Assembly: GCA_026874595.1 (NCBI GenBank)
Contig: CM049310.1
Coordinates: 3,410,001 to 3,474,000 of the forward strand
Origin: Sipunculus nudus
Lineage: Eukaryota; Annelida; Sipuncula; Golfingiida; Sipunculidae
Reading direction: 5' to 3'
DNA length: 64,000 nucleotides
This document shows, piece by piece, positions 51,668 through 63,600 of this stretch. The translations under genes and the position numbers were made by a program. The notes below the pieces were generated by a model. That model made no database searches. It saw only the letters and a list, made by a program, of their open reading frames with translations, and was not told the origin of the DNA. The stretch's first letter is position 1. Each line of letters starts with the position of its first letter.

Positions 51668-54600
51668 AATTGCCTCCCTTCCTCCCTCCATCCCATTCTG
51701 TTGACAGTTACTATAAACTAGATACATTAGCTTTAAATGTTGATGCAATTTAGAAATGTGAATCAACTGAAGTATTCACAATAACATGTATGTTTTACTG
51801 TAAATTTATAGTAACATTCGGAAACTTGGATTAAAATTATGTAATGAAAAAAAGGAACAAATGCAAATATTGTTAATTTTTTCTTGGCTCAGTAGAATGG
51901 GGAAAAAAATTATTTGTTTTGTTTCTCCATCTTTCTGTCTGTTTTAAATATTTAATGTTCATGAATAAACTTTTTTTTTATAAGCAATGTTGAATTAAAT
52001 TTCATATCCTGTATGTATATGCAAGGGTGTTGTAACTCTCACCATCCCCTTCCCATCCCACTGAGGCTTTGCTCCTTGGCACTGTGAACAATACTTCTAT
52101 GGCTATAGCATAAAATTTAATAATTAAAGAAAATATCTACAGAGAGACAGAGGCGTTGTAACTCTGATCATAACACAACTGCCCCCCCCCCCCCCCATCA
52201 AGTCAATGCACCTGTGGAATGGGGATGTTATGGCAACTGTATACATATCATAAAATTGATAATAAAGGTTTACCAAATAAATTGGATCTCATCAGACAAA
52301 TGTGTAAACTGTTGAACTGTCAACAGCTCATCAAAAAGGTAACCAATGGAAAGGCATGGTCAGGTCTCAAATATTATTTTCAACATTTTCTTCAATCATA
52401 TGAACCAACCATGGCCCAGATTACCTCTTCCTCTCAAACATTATCTACATTTCATCATATTTTTAAGATTTTAACCTTCCAGGTGGTTCAGTACTGTTAA
52501 TCATTTGTCCATAGGTACCTATGTACATGCCAGAAATTATGTCAATATTGTGTAATTTGTAGACGTGAGGGGCATCAAAATAATGCACCTTGTCAAGACC
52601 GATCTTGTCAAGATATTAGGTGATACAGTCACAAATTCATAAATCCCCTCATCAGCATAGTTAATCATAACATTGTATCTGTCAAATTGAACTCGTGCAG
52701 TTTTCCATACACTATAGATCCTTCAACAAATAGCCTTATCATCATTATACCACTGCTAAGCATACTGTCATTGGATTCATATTTGCTCAAATAAATTGCT
52801 TTTTTTTACCCCTCCCAAATAAATAAAAAATAAACCACTATATTTTACTCGATATTAATCCATCAGTCAGGTTATTTCATATATCATTTACCCACATATT
52901 ACATTATATTCCTTTATAAAAGCCCAACATGACCATGATATTCTAAGCTTTATCTACTCAATATAGTATCACAATGGTGATACATTTATAGTCCAGTCAT
53001 GTTCAGCTGAGCGCCGTGACCCATGGGTCCCTTGTTTAAATAAAAATTAAATCCATAAAACCAGGTACTTGTGATCATTATTGTATACACAGAGTTTTGC
53101 GCTGCAGACATCTATCCTTATATATCCGGACTTGTTTGACATATCTTCCTGAAAATTTGCATGTGTATAGATCTCACATAGCTCTTTATCATACAAGAAA
53201 CTGGTGTTGCCACCTGCAACCATTTTTGCACAGCTTCAATCTGTTCATTTGACAGTGGTTTGACTTATTCACCTGAAATTTGGCATGCCTATACATCCTG
53301 GATAGCTTTCTTGATTTTCCTGAAGTTTTGCATGTGTTTGGATCTCTAATAGCTCTTTATCAAACACACTGGTAGCGCCACCTGCAACCATTTTTGCACA
53401 GCGTCCATCTGCTTGTCTGCTGGGGGATAAAATCACTCATATCTCTGCAGTGGTTTGACTTTTCCTCCTGAAATTTTGCATGTGTATACATCTTGAATAG
53501 TTTCTTGCTCAAATAACAGGTGGCGCCACCTACAATCATGTAAATGTGGCAGACATCCATGCCTTTATGTAACACATCTAACTCTATTTCCCCTTGCCAC
53601 CCAATCCATGCCTCACTTCACCTGTCCTGCTCTGATTTTAATGGATACACGTAGTCGCTTGTGGACTACCCGTATTCTTGTTTAAATTTGTGAAATTTGT
53701 ATATTCTGGATTCTCTACAACTTTGTTTGGCTGAAACTGAATAAAATCCAGATATACTGCAAACACTTAGCTAATGTATTTGAATAAAAAATAGTTAAAA
53801 TTCATATTATTTGTGCTAGTGGTACTCTTGGGTAGGGATCACCTGAAATTATTTAATAACAGTTAACTCATTTGAAAAAAAAGCAAAATTAACATGGCTG
53901 ATAATGGACAGTTTTTTTCTTCAAATACTTCTACTGCAATGCAGATAAAGTTATATGGCCAAGTCAAAACCTGTGTGACACAATTTCCAAATGTAAATAA
54001 TATAAATGACATCAGTCCTCTTTCCTCACTCCAAGGATGTTATCAATATCTTACATAAATTGAGTTAAACACTGTCAACTCATACTACAGCTTAAATTAC
54101 CACACAAAACCAGCATTTGCCTACCTCCTCTTCCAAATCATATTTTGTGATCATATATAACAGCTGAGTGCCATGACCCATGGGTCCCTTGTCATATTAC
54201 TTCTGCATACCCTATCTCAAACACCTTTCAAAAATTGATCATGAAAATTTTGTCCAAGAATTGAGAAGAATTGTCCCAGAAGAATTGTCCCAGTAAGAAG
54301 GTGTATGCTTTCAAATTTAATATCCATCAGAGATACATTATGAATACCATGTAGTTATCCTTTTGTTCAGTATCTCATGATTCTAGGCTTAGTGGGGCCT
54401 TTATTGGGGACCTGTGTGAACCCAACAATCCTGCATGTAAAATATGTTATTTTTAGAAATTAAAATAGAAAGAATATTAGATATATATATCATTGCTATA
54501 CCAGTCTGAAGGTGTGTAATTCACTTAACATTTAATGTGATTGTTGTGCAGGTTGTGAAATTCTGATAAAGAATTTTACTTTCAGAATTTTCTTCTGGAC

Positions 54601-57600
54601 ATGGAAAGACATGAATACCATAGTGTAAAAAATTAACTTTGTATTTCACACTATTACTGACTATTGAATGGAATTTAAATTTTCATTATATGAAAGTATA
54701 ATCTTGGATTCGGTCAAATGACCTAAATGTATGGTTTAAACATGTTTTAATGCTGGTTTTAACCAGAGGTCCTGACCTTGATGAGGATGAAGAACCAGAT
54801 GGAGCTCGTCCTAGCACATCTAACGGTCACATGAAAGAGAAAACTGCCCAGCAGAGGGCAGGAGAGGCAATGTTGAAGCATATCATCGAGCAAGTCGAGG
54901 GGGCATCCTACTCATTCAGGTCCGATAACTCAAATATTCAAATGTTCAAGAACATTAAATCCAGGCATTTCTTTAAAAATATGTACTTAAATGTTAGTCT
55001 TTTTGGCCAGCATTTTTTGTTAATGCTCATTTGAGTGGTACAGCATATATCCTGGTGGTTGACATGTTGGAATTTGGAGCTGAAGGTATTCATTTCAATC
55101 CCAACTGGTGACTAAACCCCTAACTGCTTTGAGGGCCACTAAAGCAGACTCTGGATTGGCCCCCAAAACTCCCTTATGTGGCTGGATTCTCGGAGATCAA
55201 ACATACTGCATATTTACTCTCTGTTCTAAAGATTCTGTTTATCCTGAATTAAATCCTCTCTGTTGTAACTTTTAAAAGATTTTGTGATGAGACAACAAAA
55301 GCTGAACAAGATATTGAACATTGTGTTAATGTAAAGAGTGTCAGGATTTGGCTTGAATCTAAAATCTAAATAGTAAAGGGTAATGGCGAAGATGGCAAAA
55401 TCACAATTTCATAACCTCAGAAATTATCCTGGTCCTAACAGCAGATTATAATATCTCAATTACTTCTAGCCCTTAGCTTAAACAAGAATCATCTTATAAA
55501 TAATCTCAGTCTTATGATATGGTTGCCGTCATCCTATTAAGTGACAGCTCCAGCAAATGGCCATTGAAATTTCATTAAAAAACTTATTCGTGGATCAGTC
55601 ATTTTAAATAACCAGGTGAATCATGTATATACCACTCCATGGTATTGTTGTATACACCTGGACACTGTGACCAGTGTTGATGCATCTGGTTTCTGTTCTG
55701 ATTTATCAGTGAGGCCCTTCCAGCTCTGAGCTACTTCCAGTCACGTCAGACAAGACCAACAGCATGGAAATGTCATTTGGAGATCAGTCAGGGGCTGAAG
55801 ATACCTATAGCAGCATACATCAGGGTAGGTGGTAATGATCTTTTTTAAGAACAATATGGCAGGGTCCTTCTATTTACAAAAAGATACCCAAGAAGTTGTC
55901 GAAAAGTTCTGTAACAACACTGAAGTCACTGGTATACACACAGTGTCATGCAGGCTTAGTTGAGGCATGGTGTTGTAATGGTTTTGGGTGCTAGATTTGT
56001 GACCAAAAGGTTGTGGGTTCAAATCCTGTTTAAGACCATTTTCTATACTGACAACCCTGACCAAGGTCTTTACCACAAGGGCCATTTCTCAACATTCAGC
56101 TTTGATTGAATTGTGGGTATTAATGATAGGCAAATGCAAAATAATGTCCATTATTGCTGCCTTGGTTGTATGTTCCCAAAGGAGGTGTGAAAATACACAG
56201 AAATGAACAAGCCTGAGTTTAATGAGTTTGGAAACTATCATCATCAGATATATCAGATGAAAAAGCCCCATTCATTAACTTGGCCTTTTATCAATTTATT
56301 TTGTTTATCACTCTGGCTGCTAGATATTTCCCAACATACCCTATCCATAGTTTCTCTGTTGATTCTATGTTTAGTGACAATTATTTCTTCTTGCAGATTA
56401 TTGAATATCTTTGTTTCCTTGTATTTGTTAAAGCAAATTTTAAACTTTCATCATCAGACATATTATAATTAAATAAACATTTTATTTAGAGTGAGGAGCA
56501 AGATTTGACACAAGATTATTGATTCTACAGGTGAAAGAAGCCAAGGCCAAGACCTTCAAAACAGTGTACGCCAAAGATTCCAGTGAAGATATCATGTCCG
56601 CCAGAACTTACCATCTGAACGATGAGGAGGAGACAGAAATAGATCAAACAGAAACCGTGGAGGGTATGACAAGACTGAGTTTTGTACTCACTCTGTATTG
56701 ATGATTGAGGATACTTAACTTGTCTAATGATTAAATTTGAAATAATATTCTATTTTTCAGATAAGAAAATTTATATGCATAATTGTATTGGAGTGCCAGT
56801 AAGAATATTCAATAACTGTATAATGAGGTATTTGATAAAATAATTTGACGCATATTCTTAATTTTTTTATTTTTCATCATCAGTTCAGGGTTAAGGAGAG
56901 ATGGATCTCTCTTCCAGGAGCATCTTTCGTATTTATTTATCTCCTTCAAAGGAGGGTTATGTATTCACAAATGTTTGTTTGTCTGGTAGAAGAATCACTT
57001 AGAAATTGCCTACTTATAATAATATTTAAAATTTGACAGAAGAAATTTTGATTGGTTTTAGGTCATCGCTATGGAAACACCTTGGTTCCTTTTTCGTCAG
57101 ATGATAAAGATGCCATGAAATATCGGGCAGAGAAATGCTTCAAGGTCCTCGGTTTTACTAAGAGTGAAAATGTAAGTTACTTTAGATTGGTTGTGTAAAT
57201 CCTCTCACAGATAATTGAAGACATTGAAGTCATTTCTTTAAAACAATTTTCTTAATTCTGGATTTTTGAACCCTTAAATGTAAAAAAAATAATTCATTTA
57301 CACTTTGTGTCAATACTTTATATACCTGTTGCATAATTTGCCATTACTGAAAGGAACATTTGTTTTATAGGTCTGTCTGTATATGTGTCTGTATTTTCAG
57401 GTTTATACATGCTTGTGCCTGTGTAAACTAAATAGCTCCAGATCCATATCTATGAGTATTGCACACTGGTATTCAGTGAGTGTTTGGAAAAAAAAAATTA
57501 ATTATTTACTATGTTCAGGTAGTATAATTAACCTTGTGGTTAAGACATTTGTGAATTGAACAGTATTTCAATGAACAGTTTCAAGTTTACAGTCAGCCAG

Positions 57601-60600
57601 AGGCCCAAAAGGAAAATGTTAGAAATTTGAATGCTATGTGAGAGATCTGTTCTAATGCTTTAGCAGCAAGTTATGGCTCTCGATTATCCCTGGCCTGTGC
57701 ATATAAAAACTGAAAACCAGAAGGCTTTGTTTTATTGTGTCATTCTAACTGTATGGCCACCTTTATCCCAATTCAGTAAACAGGACCACTGACAGTCCAT
57801 GGACTTATCTTAAAAAAAAAATAATGGCTACATTCTGACCATTATGACCTGGCCACAATGAGAATTCATTCAAATGTTCTTGTTGTTCATTGATCCCTTC
57901 CTGCTTAGCTTCTGTACTTGATAAGTGTGCTGTATAGTAAAGGTTTCTTGTGAAAGAACAAGTATTAACACAGGCCAGACATGCAAAATACCTTATTGTA
58001 TGTTATTGTTTTTTATTTCAGGTCAAACTACAAAACTGCCTGGGTGATAATGCTATGACAGTGGTGTCAGAAAAGGGAGATGAGGTAAAAATATACTAAT
58101 AGAGACCAGAAATTACTCATGTCTACTATCTTTCCATAGTCAATTACACTGCTAACTGAATGGTTTTATTGATGGACAGAACATTGCCAAAAAGTATGCT
58201 GGAATGTAAGAAATGGGCACCTGGCCTAATTCATTAATAATGACTCCCCAACATTAGATAATAGCTATGTGACTCATGTTTTTATAATATACTGCCAACA
58301 ATCTAGGAAGAGATAACCACCAGAGGAGATCTCTAAAAGGAAAGATGCTTTTCATGTGAATGACAGAATATCTGTATATTTCAGCATGCTGATGTTGTCC
58401 TGATCCAAATATATTTTCATGTACTGTCATGAAAGACATGATTAACGAGGTAGTTTATGAATTTTCTTCAGGGAATTTAAAGAATATATTATGGTATTAT
58501 TCAATTTGGATTGATAGTTAATCAATATTTTTTTTTTATTTTTAGGATAAAATTGGTTCTTTATCCTACACTATACTCCATCTTTAAAATAATAAGATAT
58601 TAAAATGTATTATTGTGTTCATTTCTTATGCTATTATTATATGTCACATAATATTCAGGATTTAAAGAATAATTTATCATGTGATTCCTCATCTCCAGGC
58701 AGCTGCAGTGGCTCTGTCTGCCTTCATTAATGCCTTGTATGAGACAAACATGGTTGCTATTGTGCGGAGAGTATACAGTGGAGCATCAGGGGTCAAACTG
58801 GGCTGTCTAATTCCTCATATCAAAGCCACATACGAGGTGAGTATAGCAGTGTTCATGTACTGTGCAATTCGTTGACTGCTATATTTCATGGACATGTACT
58901 TGGTGATCTGAAGGAGCTAGATTTCTGAAGTCATAAATTGTTTGAGAAATAGATTTGACATTTTTAATCTATAGCTAGCATCACCAAATTTTTTGCAAAT
59001 AATCAGTCATCCAAAAGACTATATCGGATTTTGTTTATTTTTTTTCTAACTGCATTTTCTTAGATTTTATAGTGAAAAAGCTTAAAAAGCTTTAAAAATC
59101 TTCTTCTCCGAAAATGTCCAGCCAAATTGTCCAATATTTCACAGATATGATCCCTGGAACAATCTTTCTCAAGTTTGTTCGAATGATTCCAGTTCAGAGA
59201 TTTTTGGCTTAGTTACAGGAGGTTGAACTTTGTTAACTGTGCAAAAAAGCATATTAAAATTTAAATCTCGGAAACGGCTGTAGCTATCATCACCAAATTT
59301 TATGCCAATGTTGGTCACATAGGTCATATCTGAAATTGCGGTATTGGTGGCGCCACCTGCATCGGCCTTTTTTGTACGGGGTCATCAGTGCCTGTATCAC
59401 ACTGAGGGCTACAAAAAACTTCTTCTCTGAAACCATATGGCCAAAATGTTTAATATTGCACAGAAATGATCCAAGGGTAGTGTTTTCTGAAGTTTGTTCA
59501 AATGGTCTCTTTTCAGTGACTTTCGGCAAAGTTATGGGAAGCTGAATTTAGCCATATGCCATAACAGCCCATTTTAGCTCAGTGGCTACAAAGATCTTCT
59601 TCTCAGAAACCACTGGGCCAAATTCTTAAATCTTACACATTAATTATCCTCAGATGTTGATAATTCAAGTTTGTTCAAATGGTTTTGGTTCAGTGGTTTT
59701 TGGCTGAGTGAACTTAGCCAGTTTGCTGTATCTTCCTATATGAGTTACAAACCTGCGAAACGTTTTTCGACTGATGCCACTGAAGCCAGTTTGTTAAATA
59801 TTTTACAAGAATAATCCCTACAATAATTGTCATTAATGGTTCCACATGAATGATTTTTGGCTGAATTATGGAGATTGAATTGAGTCATTTTACCATATAT
59901 GTTAGCTGTGTTATGCTGTTATATCTAGCCTGGCACCAGTTTATCAGCATCTATTACATCATGCCACTAGACATTTAGATTTCAGGTTATCTTTGGTTAA
60001 TATTGACAAGTAAGTTTTTTTTAAAGCTTTTAAAAAATTTAGATTTATGATTTAAGTTATTCATCATACCAGGCAATGTTACAATCATGAATATTAAGCT
60101 CTCTGTGGCTATATAAAGACAACTGTACGAGGATTATAAATTATTGGTATCCCTACTCAACTTAATTCAAGAATTTGCCATCAATGAGATATATCTGTAT
60201 TTTAATTTTGCATTCAGTATGCATCCGTAATAATTTTACATATATTCCTGATTTCTTTTTTATAAAAAGTCAGCTGAAAAGCATTTTGTATTGGGAAAAT
60301 TAATTTCAAAGTTATTTCAAGGAGGGACCACTTTTGTGTACAGATGGCAGCACTTGGTTTACCATTGGCAGATTGCCAGTGCCTTGATGTTGGCTATTAG
60401 CCAAGATGATTTCAGCTCTATAAATAGTTTTGGCACAGTGCAAGGATTGGAAGAAGTGCAGCCAGGTATAGGTCAAGAGTTCACTCAGTGCAGTAGCTGC
60501 ATTCTATTTAAAGCTTTGGCAGACTGCTCACTGCATCATATTTGGCACCAAAGTTCAGCCTGAATCTATTTATAGCTTTGGCAGACTGCAAACTGTGTCA

Positions 60601-63600
60601 GATTATGCAACAGGTCAAGAGTTTACTCAGTGCAGCTAGGTACAGGTCAAAAGTTCACTCAGTCTAGCCAGGTGCAGGTCAAGAGTTCACACAGTGCAGT
60701 AGCTTGAGGCAGCAATTTGTCACAGGTCACTCGGGGGGGCAACTGCCTTACTCACCTAAGCCTTGTCAGCCCAGTGCATCAAACTCTGGGGAAGTTTGAT
60801 GTATTGGACCTGTCTATGCTTCTTTGATGGTATTCTCATTTACAAGACAGGTGGTGCCACCTACATTGACTTTTGCAGTGTATGCGCCTGCTTATTTCTA
60901 CAGAGGAATTTGATACATCAGCCTAAAATTGGGCATGTTTATACATATCGGGTAGCTTTATAATGTACAAGACTGGTGGCGCCACCTACAATAATTTTTG
61001 CCTAGTGTATGTCCCTGCTTATTTCACAGGAGGGGTTTGACATATCAGTCTGACATTGGGCATATTTATATATCTCTTCGTTGTGTATAAGACTAGTGAG
61101 TCAACAAAACAGAGTTTTGCGGATACTATGTTTTCAGTCAGACGCTGCTGCCATCGCCGCATAGGTTTCCGGAGAACTCCTCCATAACCACTGGGCAGAA
61201 TTTTTAAAAATTCGGAATTATGATCGGTCACATGTGAACTGCTGCGCCCTCATTTTTGGTTGACCTCTCACCTTTCCTCTCTGCCCAGCATCCATTAGTG
61301 CGTCTATTTCCACACATCCTGGACAGCTTTCTCAATTTTATGACAGGTGGCACCACCTACATTCACGTTTACTCTGCAGACATCCAAGCTCATATCTCGG
61401 GAATCATTTGACCGATTGGGCCAAAATTTTGCATGTGTATAGATCTCACATAGCTCTTCATCATAAGCAAAACTGGTGGCGCCACCTGCAACCCTTTATG
61501 CACAGGGTCCATCTGTTCATCTACCTTGGGATAAAATCACTCATATCTCAGAAATGGTTTGACTTATCCACCTGAAATTTTGCAGGTTTATACATCCTGG
61601 ACAGCTTTCTCAATTTAATGACAGATGGTGCCACCTACATTCAGGTTTACTCTGCAGACATCCAAGCTCATTTCTCAAGAACCGTTTGACCAGTTTGGCC
61701 AAAATTTTGCATGTGTATAGATCTCACATAGCTCTTCATCATAAGCAAAACTGGTGGCGCCACCTGCAACCACTTATTCACAGCATCCATCTGTTCATCT
61801 GCCTTGGGATAAAATCACTCATATCTCAGTAGCAGTTTGACTTATCCACCTGACATTTTGCAGATTTATTTATCCTGGACAGTTTCCTCGATTTTATGAC
61901 AGGTGGCACCACCTACATTCACGTTTACACTGCAGACATCCATGCTAATATGCAACAAACCTCACTCTATTCCCCTTGCCACGTAATCCATGCCTCACTT
62001 CACCCGTCCCACTCTGATTTGTGCGGATACACATAGTCCCTTGTCATCTACCCATATTCTAGTTTTAAAATGTCCTAGTCTGAAACTTGCAGAGCTGAAA
62101 TGTCCATTTTGCTATAATCATAATGACTAAGGTAGATATGCAGGACTTAAGAGGATCAATATTAAATTTTAAAAATAAACCTCCATTCATACTCCCAAAC
62201 TTTGCACAGGTTCGCATTAGGCCTGTAGGCCTTGTTCATTACATAAATGTTCAGGAAGATGAATATAATTGTAAGCTACAGATTGGTAGTGGTGGGCCGA
62301 TCATCGAGTTTTTTCGAAAGTCAGTCGGTTTGCTGCCACTTTCAAGCGCTCGATTACCAAAGGCAACTATCGATTACATCATAATCATGATAATGAGTCT
62401 TTTATCCCAAATAACTTCCGTATGTAACTGAGTATAACATGGTAGATGCGAGAACGGAGGACGTAATACACCTCTGTGAACTGGCAGGAAGCTGCAGTAT
62501 TAGCGGGAGTTTTGTAAGGAGATGTACAATGCACAATATAGGCGGTATGGCGTTAAAATGCTCCATAAATTCTCCGGGTCTATGCAGCAAGTAGATGTCC
62601 TGGATTTTGGTTTAATTCTTGATTATTATAAATAATTAAAATGAAACTTTTAAAAGCATATTTTAGAAAAAATAGGAAAATATAAAAAAAGGCAAAAACT
62701 TCTTTTCTTAAGGTAGAATTAATAAGACATGCGAGCTTGGTTAAGAAATTACAGTTTCACAGAAAACTGCATGTTTCTTTATATTTCCCCAAACCGATTA
62801 TTAATCGATCATCGATCGGTTTGCTCAAACCGATGATCGATTATGAAAAAGGAACCGACTCCCACCACTACAGATTGGTCAGAACAATTTTCTGCTGATG
62901 TTTTACTGTTCATTCAGAAACAATGCTTCATCAGTATTTTGTATAGTATGAATTTTGCATTGCCATTGATCTATTCTGTTTCAAGTTTTATGTGTGTATG
63001 CAAAAACATAGTGGGGGTGGTGGTGTAATGGTTAAGGTGTTGGGCCATGATCGAGAGGTCGAATCCAGGTCAGACCCCCACCATGCCAAGACCCTTAGGC
63101 AAGGTCCCAACCGCAAGTGTGCCTCTGTCCACCCAGCAGTAGAAATGGGTACCAGTAAATACTGGGAAGGTAACTTGCGATGGACTAGCGTCCCATCCAG
63201 GAGGAGTTTTAACTCCTAAGTCGCTTCACGCTACCAAAGCGGGATAAGCTCCGGCCTGATACCTTTTACCTTTAGGCAAAAACATAAAACCATTGCAAAT
63301 ATAAGTAAAATTCAAATGTTAATTTATAGGTATAATTGATTTGCATTCCAAATACATTTCAAATTTTAATTTATAGGTATAATTAACCTACATTTTGAAT
63401 ACATTTCAAATTTAATTTATAGGAATAAATATATTTTTACATAGAATTACTTATTCTACTTTATTACCAAAATAATATACTGTGAATAAACTGTACAGCT
63501 TATAATTCTGCCACACATGCAGTGTATTTAAAACACTTGTTTATTTCAGTGCCTTTTTTATACTGAGATTCCATTTGCTGAAGATGTCCGTCAGTTCACG

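Larger units (their letters stand above)
44139..54193. mobile_element. Family A Helentron-like element, copy A4, split by nested insertions
   Basis: 5' TTTTTAGCTCAGCTGAGTCATCTGAGCT at 44139 (hairpin shortened); 3' CAGCTGAGTGCCATGACCCATGGGTCCCTTGT ending at about 54193. Family A body sequence is present at 44139-45472 and 53037-54193, in the same order as in A1. Between lie C2, D1 (with C1), A5 and C3. The pairing of these two halves is inferred from order and similarity to A1. Confidence 0.5.

Noticed and set aside
51572-51766. Open frame with alternating Arg-Glu
   Set aside because: Reverse translation of the CT microsatellite.
24461-62236. Autonomous Rep/helicase gene for the Helentron-like families
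   Set aside because: No rolling-circle HUH motif, helicase motif or long open frame was seen in any copy; all appear non-autonomous.
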